From: Balanoglossus misakiensis | Lineage: Eukaryota > Hemichordata | Assembly (NCBI GenBank): GCA_040954595.2 | Contig: CM082587.2 | Coordinates: 3,596,001-3,660,000, forward strand | DNA: 64,000 nt | Direction: 5' to 3' | Shown: positions 50,465 through 61,459 of the stretch, piece after piece | Numbering within the stretch: the stretch's first letter is position 1 | Layout: each line of letters begins with the position of its first letter | Program-made: the position numbers and the translations under genes | The notes under the pieces: generated by a model | The model's input: only the letters and a program-made list of their open reading frames with translations | The model's database searches: none | Told to the model about the DNA's origin: nothing

Positions 50465-51178
50465 CCCAAAATTCGGCCAGGTAGATCTGGAAAACCGCAG
50501 CACCTAGGGGGCTGAAACTTCATAGGGTGATAGGGGCCAATGAGTAGACGTGCAGTGGCTCGTGAATATTTAATTAGTCACGTGACCTGGCGGCCATATT
50601 GGATTTCCTGAAAATCGTTAAACGAGTCCTTCTCAAAAACTACTGGGCCGATCGAGTTCAAATTTGGTGTGCAGGTAGCCTACCTTCCGTCCATCATTTT
50701 ACCCAATTGAAATCATGACGTCACACATACCGTTTTTTTTGCTACAATTGTTTTTCTGAAAAACTACTTAAAACTTTAAAAATCTTCTTCTCCAGAACCA
50801 GCGATTGCCGAGTCACGGGATTCGGGGTATGTGGTCACCTAACCTATGTCTATCAAGTTTGCGAAGCGCACTGTGATTGGTCGATCATTATGGCGGCCAT
50901 GTTGGATTTTCGGAAAACCATTGAAAAATGAAAATTCCGTTTTGTAGCCAAAATGTTGACAGCACGGAAATTCTTTTTTTGGATATGAGTCATCATATGA
51001 CCGGAAGTTGTCACAATTTTTCGGGGCAATTTTCACATGACCTTTGACCCAGTTTTAAAACAACTAATTATATATGCATATTCCCCATACCTCCTCTTGT
51101 CAAAGCACCACAGTCATGAATTTTGTGGACATGGGTACCAATGCTGCCAGGACATGACACAAATATTTTTGTAATTTT

Positions 51179-51516
51179 GGCAATGACCCTTGACCTATTT
51201 CTGAAACATCATTTTTCTGCATATCTAATTCCAGGCTAACCAATAGGGCTAGAGGTCTGGTTTTAGTTGGACATGGCCCACTCTGGGCTCAAAATTTTAT
51301 GCCCAAATTTTGGGTGACCTTGGATGACCTTTGATCTACTTTCCCATGGCAATGACCCTTGACCTATTTCTGAAACATCATTTTTCTGCATATCTAATTC
51401 CAGGCTAACCAATAGGGCTAGAGGTCTGGTTTTAGTTGGACATGGCCCACTCTGGGGTCAAAATTTTATGCCCAAATTTTGGGTGACCTTGGATGACCTT
51501 TGATCTACTTTCCCAT
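51179..51516. repeat. 169-bp tandem duplication inside outer element
   Basis: 51179-51347 and 51348-51516 differ at one position that I can see (GGGCTC versus GGGGTC, near 51288 and 51457). Confidence 0.95.
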
Positions 51517-51712
51517 ATCTCAGCATCCACAGCAGTTAGAGTCCTGGCTTTTGGGGGGCCGATGGAGCACATATGGAGTCTTACACAAGACCTCATTAAT
51601 TATGTGCATACCTAATTGCAGGCGAACCAATAGGGCTAGGGGTCTGGTTTTTTGTTGGATCTAGACTAGTATGGGGTCCAATATTTTTGCCCAAATTTGG
51701 GGTGACCTCAGG

Positions 51713-51725
51713 TGACCTTTGACCT
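51713..51725 (-). promoter_or_regulatory. perfect DR1 nuclear-receptor motif
   Basis: Third exact TGACCTTTGACCT, near the 3' end of the outer element. A one-mismatch copy lies at 51038-51050. Confidence 0.6.
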
Positions 51726-52850
51726 ACTTTCCCATATCTTGGTATCCCCAGCAGATACAGCCGTGGCATTTGCAGGTCACCATGGGAACCGCTTGTGCCC
51801 CGCCAACGCTGCTTGCAGCTTTAATTTCTCTTGTTTTCGTTTAAGGGAGCTCAGGCCTGATCTTAGGTTCTGCAATATGACTTCAGCTCACACAGAAAAG
51901 AAAAAGAAAACCGTGATCAACTTTTCGGGGAAACATTAAAAACGCCTGGATATAAAAAATACAGCGTGTACTTATTTGACCCAGGCGGGCGTGTATGCTG
52001 GAACCTCAACAAATTAACCTCGTTTGCAATGTTTACTTGTTCGGGGTTCAATTGTCAGTGCAAACTAATTGACAGCAAGGCCATTAGTTACTGGGGTTAT
52101 TTACTTTGAAACGTTCGTGATCTCCTTAATGTAACCAATCAAAACAATAAAGCACAGAGTAGGTAAATCTTTCACAGATCATAGTGACTATCCGCCCCTT
52201 CCACCTGAGATGGTAATGGATGTACCCAGACCAGTCCCAGTTCTGCAAAATGACGACTGCGCATGGGCACGTGGTTTGTCGCAAGGAACGATAAAAAGTG
52301 GCCAAAACATTTTAGAAGCCCTTTAAGGAAGAAAACACCACCTCATCCGAAACTAACCCACGCAGAACTTTCGTTTGATGTACCCTCGGATCTGTGTCAG
52401 TCTTGTAATGGAAACTCATAAAAGTGGATGACATTATAGAATTGCATAGCAGTCCAGAGTGAATAGGAATTGATGTCTGGTAATTTGGCTTTTTCAAATT
52501 GCTGCTAGACTGGAACGTTCGTTCAAACCGTAGACAACCTTAATATCCTGTCTTTTCAAAGATATATGACCCGTTACTTTTATAGTAATACTAACTTATC
52601 TAATTGATCACCACGGCTGCGTTTCTTGTAATGTAACATGGCCAGGCGGATGAATAAATTGCAGATCTAGACGACCTCAATTCTGGTCATAACAAAAGTC
52701 GACAGCGAAGTGTCGGGAGACACTGTAAGTTGTGTGGGGAATCTGTCGACTGTGTCAAAATGTATCGACCGTCAGTTACATAATAACACAAGAAGAAAAG
52801 GCAAAACTACGTCACATCATGTTTGACAAAGTCCACCATTATTTTTTCAG

Positions 52851-52887
52851 ATTTTGGTGACGAATATGGCGCAAAGCCGTTGTTGGA
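52851..52887 (+). other. candidate short exon with ATGGCGCA start
   Basis: The acceptor-like ATTATTTTTTCAG ends at 52850. ATG is at 52866 in GACGAATATGGCGCAAAG. A donor GTTGGA|GTGAGC follows at 52888. CACGTG and the NRF1-like CATGCGCATGCG lie within the next 50 bp, so it may instead be a promoter/initiator. No partner exon was found. Confidence 0.22.
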
Positions 52888-53650
52888 GTGAGCACGTGCG
52901 GCGCGATGGATACGAAACATGCGCATGCGTATTTATCCATATGTGTCAAAGAGGTTCAGTTGGAACATTATTAACCCAAATACCAGAACAGTGTCTATCG
53001 AGCGAGAACCCGTGTAACGTTAATCTGTGTGCCACATTAAACCGCCATTAGGTTGTAATCAATTGACGGTGAATCGATTTCTGTCGGATTAATGTCTTTG
53101 ATGGAGGCGACATCGCCTCGAGTTGACAATGGGTCCTATCGGCCTAGTTTTACAGTGCCACAGGACGCAGCGTGCATCCTGATCAGTGCGAAAACAAACT
53201 TCGTAGTTTACATTATGTACCACTGAGGGTTCTAAATTGTTCTTTGGCCGGTAACAGTTACCTTGAAATAAGATTATTTCGATGGAAGCATGTCTAGAAA
53301 ACCGTCCAGCAAGCTAAACGCTATAAAGATACGAGAAAGTCTAATTAACACGATCAATCAGCAATGTTTTTATGTAAATAGCATCCTTGCATTCAACAGT
53401 AATATGAAAATGAAAATGTAAGGAGATACCATCGAAATAAGCAAGTGCGTTAGCTATTAATTTTCACATAAAATCATTTTTCCCGCTGATGTCTATGGTC
53501 TCTTCTGACTTCGAACTCCCCAAATATTTAAATGGTGATGATAATGATTCGATGGTTTTGATGAATACACATGTATCTCCAACCAAGACACGCGGGGGAA
53601 TTCGGAGCGTGTAAAGCGGGATCAAGTGTTTTTTTTTGCTAACAATGCAG

Positions 53651-53787
53651 TAACGTCTTCGTATCTATACTTGGCTCATCAGACACCGTATGAAGTGGTT
53701 GATTCCTCCGGGTGGAAGCCGAGAGAGTCTCCGTCGACTTCGCTCTCGATATTCTCGATTTACTCGGCAGCCTCGACTCAAGACAGA
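53651..53787 (+). CDS. candidate internal exon, unknown protein
   Basis: The acceptor has a branch-like GCTAAC and a T-tract (GTGTTTTTTTTTGCTAACAATGCAG). The donor AGACAGA|GTAAGA closes a 137-bp exon. The frame entered after two bases is open across the exon and encodes SSYLYLAHQTPYEVVDSSGW followed by a Ser-rich part ending STQDR. No homology recognised. Other frames are partly closed. It could equally be a non-coding exon. Confidence 0.28.
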
Positions 53788-55200
53788 GTAAGAACTCTCC
53801 GCGAAGCAAAGGTTGGCCCCCAGCCCACACACCAGGGACAGCGGGGCGATCGATACTGCCTTTTTGCAGAAATCGATTTAGTCTGGCGTCAGAAATACGT
53901 TGCTATCAGATGTGACCCGATCTCGGCTGAACCCACAGTTTTTTAACACCGAACGAAATGTCAAAAGACACAGCACAGAAGGCAATCTAACGTGCCAACG
54001 CTGCCGTGTCATGTTTTATATCATCAGTTCATATTTTTTATCGTTTATTTATTTATGTAAAATGGTGAATCTTTTGCTTCATGTCTTATCCAAACCCTGA
54101 CATATTCGTTGCAAAATGGAGTTAAACAAATATGCGGCTTTTTGTCATTTCAATCCCATCTTTAGGCCGGAGACATGCAGTATGAATAGCGGGATAAACC
54201 AGGAGTATTTTAGTAAGGCCTGCATCTTTCTGTCATAGTCTTACTGATACGTGACATCGTTTTGTATTTAATTGCGTGGTTCTTGCCGGTATGGGAGCGT
54301 CTGGATAGCTTGGTTTGCAATTCAACGAGTGTTTGATGTGTTATTCAAAAGCTGATAGCTGAGTACTACGTTCTATAAATAGCCGGGATGCAGATTTTTT
54401 AAATGTCTGTTTGGTGTGGGCAAAAGATTGCATTTTAATCTGCCTTTCGTCGCGAGGAATATGAGTAAGCTGAAATGATGGGGTCGGAGATATACAGATA
54501 CTGGGCCTTCAGCAGAAAGATGATATCATTTGAAATGCTCCATATATTATCAACAGACTTGTGAATAAAGGAAGAGGATGGGTGAACTGTTTCACAAATC
54601 AATTATGAATGTTATGATGAACTTCACTACGTCACAATGACAACCGACGGCACCATGGCCAATGGAAAGGTCGCGGTCGCGGACATGATCACCTGGTTGT
54701 ATTCAATCTGGCCGTGGTGGCGTCATTTAATCACATGTTAACTCGGCGACAAATTTTCTCGATCAGTACGTACAACGTATTCTTTTTCACACATACAAAC
54801 ATGCAGTAGCCAACTACATGTATGTTCATGATCGTTTTCACTGGAAAATGAGTCATAGCAACTTCCATTCGAGTTGGAACGTGATTCGTTTTCAAAAATG
54901 CAATAAATGTAAGAATTTGCCAATACCTTGAATTTAGCGAGAAAGTAACTTAACTTCATCTCCCTCAGTGGATGCTGATTTTATTTTGACGAGGTAATAC
55001 TTCATCTGAAAGCTGGACGTCATGTAATTATAGTAAAAGTGCGACCAACTTTCCAAGTCTACTTAAAACACTTCAAACTGCTTGCCATTAAGTATTCGCA
55101 AAAAGCTTGTCTAATATACCATACTAATAAGTGATAAATATATTTCCAGCAATATAAATCTTGAATACGTTTAACTGTCAGAAACACGTGATCTGAATTC

Positions 55201-55253
55201 CAAAATGGCGGCCATTCTTCACGTTTCACTCACGAGACATGCACTGAGCTGAG
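55201..55253 (+). other. YY1-type initiator with splice donor (possible non-coding first exon)
   Basis: CACGTG (55185-55190) precedes CCAAAATGGCGGCCATT (55200-55216). A consensus donor GCTGAG|GTAAGG follows with exon end 55253. The ATG frame reaches TGA just before the donor, so if transcribed it is more likely a 5'UTR exon than a coding exon. Confidence 0.3.
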
Positions 55254-55747
55254 GTAAGGCATTTTCAAGAAAATCGAACTGCTCCTCGCGACTACGGGTG
55301 TAAATTCAATCCGCTAGCGCCGTGAACACGTCGGCAAAAAATTACCGTTCGCTTGCGTCACAGCAGGGGCGCTCAGTAATGAAATACGCATTTGGATAAT
55401 GTAATTTCAACAATGCGCTATTATGAGAGAGAGTCGTTTCGTTCTTATTATCAGCACAAAACATGCCATCATCCACAAGCAGTAGTATTACGTGGCCTGC
55501 GTGAGGTTTAGCCTACGTCTGCAAGACACTGGACGCCAGTCGTCAGTTATAAAAACAGACAACGTTTCTGGATGGCGTCATGATTTTTTTTTGTTTAATG
55601 TTTACTAATGCTGGTCCGTAGTGGATTTAAGAAAAGACGAAATCACTCCGTTTGCTTAGCAGCACGGAGTTGTACACGGTGCGGAGGTCAAACCGTTCTT
55701 TCTTTGTTATCACAGTGAACGGATCAGCTCAATTGTAATACAAATTG

Positions 55748-55804
55748 TCACACCTGTGATGCATGTGTCTGTGGCCAAGCCCCTATTTAGCTTTCACTTT
55801 CACA
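55748..55804. promoter_or_regulatory. T-box palindrome and perfect ISRE-like site
   Basis: TCACACCTGTGA at about 55748-55759 contains T-box half-sites. GCTTTCACTTTCAC at 55790-55803 is the reverse complement of GTGAAAGTGAAAGC, which contains the IRF/ISRE core GAAANNGAAA. The two lie 30 bp apart in otherwise featureless DNA. Confidence 0.3.
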
Positions 55805-58800
55805 TTACCAGCCGCACGTGGCGCTCTAACATTAGCAACAGCTTGTGTGTGACAACTGCAGTGGCGCGCCAGCGAACGATGCATGATTGGACAAAGTCAA
55901 TGTTACGTAGCACTTAAACGAAAGCTGCATATTTTCTTTAAGGAAAGCATGAGTGGCGCTCTTCTACGAGACGCTGCGTGTTTACACTCAAGCTTCCATA
56001 CACGGGTTGACTTAACCCCAGATAATATCTGAAACTGTTGTCGAAATGATTTTTAAATTTTAATGGAAACACCGAGGTCACACGAACGTGCAAATTTAAA
56101 GAAAGTATGTCGTTGAATGTAAGGCCCAAGACTATGTTAAAACCAAACTGCTCGAGTACATTTTGTCGTTCAGTCAAATTTCCTTCATTTTATCGCTGTA
56201 CAAGGATAACTATTTCCGGCCAATGATGGCGACGACTAGTAATATAGTGATTACTTCCTCTAGCTCATGCAATTCAAAATAGTCATTGCTTCTTAATGCA
56301 CGTTTTCTCGTTTTTTTCTATTTAATCGCACAGTGCAGTGAACCCTACGGTTTGAGAGCGCCCTCGAGAATCATTTTACAAATAAACGAACGAAAGTCTC
56401 CTATTCCCAATGCAGGCGCTGTTGACTTGTTTTTATCGGTCATGAAGAAATGGTCCGCGGAGTAGCTGTGATGTATAACGTATGTATATATTATGTTACA
56501 TGTCACTCGTTGTCGAATCCATATAATGAGGCAGTTATCTATATCAAATCGAGAGCAGCAATTTTGGCGTTTCCTGTTCTTTGTTCGAAGCCTTCCTTGC
56601 AGAAGAAAGCATAATTGATGGTTGTGACATATTTCGATGGCAAATCTCCCTTAATAGTTCTAATAAGCGTTGTAACGAGAGTTATTTTGGGCATATTTAG
56701 AAGTTAATATCTGCAATATCTTAACACCTGAGTTGTATCGTAATGACGTCACGATTATTATTTTTTGTCGCCGCGGTTCATTAAGCGGCAATGCATTGTG
56801 ATGGCTTTGAAATTGGACCGTTCAAAATATAATCGTGTGTGTCCTTCGTCATCTGTCACGGCGACTTTTACCCTCGCGGCTCATGGCAGCACATCAAATT
56901 TAAGATTCGAACGGAAAAACAACTTGAAAGACGGGAGGAAAGAATGCTGTTAATGGGGAGGATGTGAAATAGGCCGGATGAGGCCCAGGCCGTTCAAAGG
57001 AATGATTCTTCGTCGTTTGGACGTCTGTTGTGTGAACGAACGTTCTCTCGCAAGGTCGCGAACTGACTTAAAACACACACAATGATTGATGCTGCCAATT
57101 AGGTGCGAATCTTCGCCCCTTTCACGGTTGACGTCGCCCAGCATCTGTGCCTCATTCAAGGCACGAGCCAAGAGAAGAGAAAAATGGTGAATTATTACAG
57201 CGGGCGATAATAAGTCGCTGCGTTCCGGTGCCCACAGGCGCTGAGACATGCCACACCGCGTCTTGGCGTTTGATCAAATCCAGGCTGCGGAGAGAGAGCG
57301 ACCGAGGCCGTTGACTGACTTCGAAGCCTATGGAGAGGTCACAAGTTTACTTGTCGAATCGAAAATTTATTCGTGATCACCTGGGGGCATGATAAACAAG
57401 CGATAAGATGTCGTCGTCCTTTTTTCCTTACGTTTCGAACATAACTTCTTGAATGTTACGGCACCAGGTATTATATCAAGAAGGGCAGGACTTCTCGTTG
57501 GAAACATGTAAGAACCGGTTTGAAGGGCCGTTGAGAAAATTTGAAGGTCGGTACAGACAGGAAGTAGCAAATGAAAGTGGCGCGAAAAACGGAATCTGTT
57601 TGCAAAGAAGTAAAGTCGAAACATTCAACAGGTAACTTTGATGTGAAATTTAAAACAAATCGCAGTGGTGTGCGTGCCAACAAGACGAAATCTGCAGCCG
57701 CTTTCAGGTCGAACTTGAAATTGCATTCGCGCAGGTCTCTCAAACCCCGGCTTTCGGTATAAAAATCATCCTTCTCTGCACAAAGGAGGCTTCAAATCCA
57801 AACACCGGGCAAACTTTAAGGTTTCGGTGCGATTGCCATGACATGCGCGGCGGCAAACCGACCGAACACAATCGAACCGCCCGTGGCGCTCACGGTACCT
57901 TTGATGACGCGCAGCTATTGTGCGCAAGCGCCTCTGTTGGCATGGTACGCCGCTGGATGAGATTACAGTGACTCATTCCAAGCGAAAAGAATGAGTACAA
58001 TTTGATCCATTCTCGGACTCTCGGAATTAAGGCAACGGGTGTCTTTTTTCATACGCATCTGTGGATTTGGACTAACCGGCTCCCAGCGGCAATGCATTGT
58101 ACACCCTCAAAATTAATCAGTGAACGTATTTTTGCGTTAATAACAATTAGAATGCCGAGATAAGACTGCCAGTACAGTACACTGTATATACCAGTGACGA
58201 TGGTTTAATTGATGGTTACTCTAAAAAGTCTAGTCAAACATGAATTGACCTCCTGACCGAGTACTTGCGATAACTATCAAGTGTGCTTATACAACCCCCG
58301 TTACAAAGTTGCTTCATCGTCGAGATCGCGGCAAACGTGGAGGCTGACGGATCCTGACGTCAACGGCAGTAATCATTTTCTCGAGCCATTGTTTATCCTG
58401 TGTGTTATCAAACGCGCTATCGGACGAGGAATGGCACAGCGCGGTAGACACAATAAGCAACGGTGATATTCATCCCACAGTTCTTCATTGACGTAAAAGA
58501 ACGCATCAATCTGTATACGAGTGCCACTAACAGCCGAGCGTCGGCGGAAAGCTCAGTCGTGATATAAAATTTATGATCCCCCCGTATATGTTACGGCCTA
58601 CGTCAAAAGTTCAACGAAATATATAAGGGCATGAGAACTTGTTAGGAGCTCTGTACTCCCACACACAATCCGATATACAATATAACTTCTCGATTAATTG
58701 CAAGCCCGTCATTCTAAAAACCTCTCATGGCAATGTTATCTACAGCATTGAACGTCACCTGAAAGGAAAGTAGAATGCCAACTCAGAGATCTTTAACTTT

Positions 58801-60383
58801 CCAGCACGAGTTATAGACCCACCACTAATGCCACAATTGCAGGTGATACGTTCTCCCTTTGTTGCTAAATGTCACGATAATTACACTCCTTAATACGGTA
58901 GGGGACTACCCAGAGGCACAGCACGGTTATCAAAACCCACACTTCCGTAAATTTAGGACTACAAGAAAACACTATAATAACCGTAGTATCGTCATTCTGT
59001 TGACATTCTAAAGGGGAACGAAGGAGGAGCTTTGTCCACTTATATAAGGCAAAACTTATGCTATGTCACAGTGCTAATACTGAGAACTGTTCAGATATTT
59101 CTACCATAGAAAAACTATAGTATAAGAAGTGCTGACTCAGCACAGACCAGGTGCAAACTGAGGGAGCTCTCCCCGTAAGAGAAGAGTAGGCCCTCCCTCG
59201 TCAATGCAAACATATAGAGGCCGAGACGGCAAACGACGCCATTCAAATTCTGCAGGGGATGTTCGGTTTGTTGTCTAAGATTACGGCGTAATTCTAAACT
59301 CCACACAGACTAACTCCCCTGCGTAAACACTGCCAGTTGTCGATTAGTGAAGCAATAGAATCGCGGCCGTTGATACATCGGTCTTACAAAACAGTCAATT
59401 TAGGGGGAGCGAGATTACATCTTCTGAAGTCTAAAAGCTAACCATTTTAACACAAAGAAGCGGTGCTGTGTTTATGGGACGTGACTGGATACCCCTGCAT
59501 ATTAAACCATTGCCGCGTGTCCCTCTTTCCCGCGCGGATTATTTACCGGTAATCGGTCCCAACGTTTTCCCTCGAACCGGGATTTTAAATGCACTCTCAG
59601 TAAGTTAACACATTTCTGAGTGCCCGCACCCGAGCAACTTGCTCTCTTATCTTTCGCGCGACGGTCAGTAATAGTCTATTTATCTAGTGCACCTTTTTAA
59701 ATTGATGGAGCAATGCCTTCTGTTCGTCCCATCTGAACCGTGCCGAATGAAATCGCCATAACTGGGCAAAGTACAAGGAAGCTTACACGTTGCTCGAAAA
59801 CAATTTATTTCCCTGCCAATCAAATTATTCGCTTCCATGATTAATAATTATACTTTAACCAGATTTTGCGCAAAGAGGTCCATTCAACACAGGGTTGCCA
59901 TGGTGACTCACACCTCACAGATTGGGATTAAAGAAGACGCCACATTTTTCCAACGGCGTTTTTTTCATGATCGAACTCTAAGATTCAATAAATTAGACGA
60001 TTCTCTTCACCGACCCTCAGCCAATCTTCCCAAATTTACCATCCACATTCACAGGTAATCAATTTTACGCATTGATGATAAAGACGGAATTCCGGCATCT
60101 GGGAAAGAGAAAACCCGGATTGTACAGGGGAATGCGGATTTCTGGAGTTAGGATTGCGGTACTGAACATTCGATGCTGGCGGTCAGATAAATTCAACATG
60201 AGGATTTATAATTCATGAATATATCTCCTCTTGCCCAATTTAGGCAATTGGATGCAGCGCTTATGGATCTCGCTCTACAGAAACGCCTGACCGCTCGACA
60301 GGCAGATGTGGGGCGGGAGAGCTAGGCCACCGAAGTCGTTGACCGGAAACGTGCGCCCTCGCAGGCAACCACATCCAGTCAAC

Positions 60384-60581
60384 ATGGCGGCCCCCAGTAC
60401 ATCCAACTCTCGGGCAGCCAGCGCAGCCAGGGCGAAGGTCGACCTCGAACGGGTACAACAGGCAAATCATGGAGACGTTGGACTGGACTCGCTGCTACGG
60501 GCAGTAAATGTCGACGCGGGACCACTGAAGAATGACCTGACCCTGCCAAAGAAGATACCTCAACGCACGGACTTAGCCTAG
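60384..60581 (+). CDS. candidate small ORF, 65 codons (MAAPSTSNSRAAS...)
   Basis: CCAGTCAACATGGCGGCCCC is a strong start context with a YY1-type motif. The frame is G/C-biased at third positions. It encodes MAAPSTSNSRAASAARAK, an amphipathic-looking LERVQQ and LLRAV stretch, then LPKKIPQRTDLA and TAG. No recognised family; the Ser/Ala/Arg-rich start only loosely recalls retroelement gag-like leaders. It lies 50 bp upstream of the next candidate ORF, so the two may belong to one transcript or one decayed element. Confidence 0.3.
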   Translation: MAAPSTSNSRAASAARAKVDLERVQQANHGDVGLDSLLRAVNVDAGPLKNDLTLPKKIPQRTDLA

Positions 60582-60586
60582 AGCCC

Positions 60587-60614
60587 CACGTGTACATGTG
60601 CACGTGTACATGTA
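60587..60614. repeat. two 14-bp tandem copies of CACGTGTACATGT(G/A)
   Basis: Copies at 60587-60600 and 60601-60614 differ only in their last base. Each contains CACGTG and the palindromes TGTACA and ACATGT. It sits between two candidate ORFs. Confidence 0.8.
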
Positions 60615-60630
60615 CCTGAAACCGGCGTCC

Positions 60631-60776
60631 ATGGCAGGTAAGAAATTTTATGACATTGTTGACTATGTGCCAAGCTCTCTCCAGGCGAAGGTCGAGCAAC
60701 AAATGCTGGCCGTTGGAGCGGGGGAAAACAAACTGTTTTTTGAATTACTGCTGGTGATTGCAGAGAACGACCCCTG
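60631..60776 (+). CDS. candidate gene, exon 1 (MAGKKFYDIVDYVPSS...)
   Basis: CGGCGTCCATGGCAGGT is a good start context. The frame encodes MAGKKFYDIVDYVPSSLQ, then an amphipathic stretch with FFELLLVIAENDP. It ends at the donor CCCCTG|GTAACT (exon end 60776), two bases into a codon. A second consensus donor sequence, GGCAG|GTAAGA, sits right after the ATG (60638) but the frame reads through it. Phase and a strong acceptor at 61281 fit the next exon. Function unknown. Confidence 0.35.
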
Positions 60777-60823
60777 GTAACTTTAATCATAAGAGAGAGA
60801 GATAACCCGCGTCAATCAGTCTA

Positions 60824-60858
60824 CCCCCCCTCTCATTCTCGGGGGGGGGGGGGGGGGG
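60824..60858. repeat. C7-spacer-G18 inverted homopolymers
   Basis: Seven C, a 10-bp spacer TCTCATTCTC, then eighteen G (60841-60858). The two tracts can pair as a 7-bp C:G stem, and the G tract alone can form a quadruplex. It lies in the predicted intron of the 60.6-61.5 kb candidate gene. Confidence 0.9.
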
Positions 60859-61281
60859 TAATATATCCATTCGGTATTATATATTTGCTAAATCAATTTC
60901 AACGTATCGTGCAGCGTCGTATTATTACGTTGAATTCAAAGTCATTAATTAAATACGGCTGGGTCATCACCTGCTTAAGAAATGCTTCCTCCACAAGACA
61001 ATACACCCCAATGGGTCGCCGTCGTTTCTACCGAGATTTCCGTCTGCTATACTGGCAAGTTCACTTGTGATTTATATTTTTCAAACGCGGGTGTGACACA
61101 CTTTATCGCTTGCCAATTGAGCAACACTTCTCACAAGTAATCAAAATGCGGAGATCTAGAACTGCCCTGGTTTGTTGGCGTCGCATGTCGCATCCATCAT
61201 TATTCTTGCACAGTGGCCCGGAAAGGGGTAATCAGCGCTCCTGGCGCATCATGATGAAAATTGTTTTCCCTTATCCCTCAG

Positions 61282-61459
61282 CGACAGTACATTACACACA
61301 GACCACTGTGATTATGGTGTACTTGGATTGGATTCTTCTTGTCGCTTCGAGTTGGAGGATGACGCTTTTAAACTTTTGTTTAACTCTGTCAGCGGCACGG
61401 AGCTCTTTTGTCTGTTGGAGTCTGTCGCCGGTCAACACCTGGTTTCTTCTCGTACATAA
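61282..61459 (+). CDS. candidate gene, exon 2 (DYGVLGLDSSCRFELEDD...)
   Basis: The acceptor TGTTTTCCCTTATCCCTCAG ends at 61281. One base (C) completes TGC from the upstream exon. The frame then encodes a 58-codon stretch with YGVLGLDSSCRFELEDDAFK and ELFCLLESVAGQHLVSSRT before TAA at 61457-61459. Joined to 60631-60776 it would be about 107 residues with a 505-bp intron. No family recognised. The same frame stays open for 66 more codons after the TAA. Confidence 0.35.

Larger units (their letters stand above)
49180..51825 (+). mobile_element. outer hairpin-tipped non-autonomous element, interrupted
   Basis: It starts with a 12-bp-stem hairpin (GGGGGCACAAGC ... GCTTGTGCCCCC, 49180-49214). It ends with GCTTGTGCCCC (51791-51801), the same arm sequence, followed by GCTGCTTGCAGCTTTAATT. 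It is interrupted at about 49245-50445 by a related element, inserted in its pyrimidine-rich tract. The remaining body (about 1.45 kb) has no ORF. It repeats blocks seen in the inner copy, such as the CACGTGACCTGGCGGCCATA module and TGACC-rich segments. Orientation is arbitrary, and the family was not recognised. Confidence 0.75.
51826..60383. other. mostly non-coding DNA with isolated candidates
   Basis: Only the possible exons at 52851-52887, 53651-53787 and 55201-55253, and the regulatory motifs near 55748-55804, stand out. Other ORFs (up to about 105 codons) lack splice borders or codon bias. Confidence 0.5.

Noticed and set aside
57453-57762. Two overlapping plus-strand ORFs, one very basic (63 residues)
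   Set aside because: No homology or clear borders; lysine richness follows from A-rich sequence.
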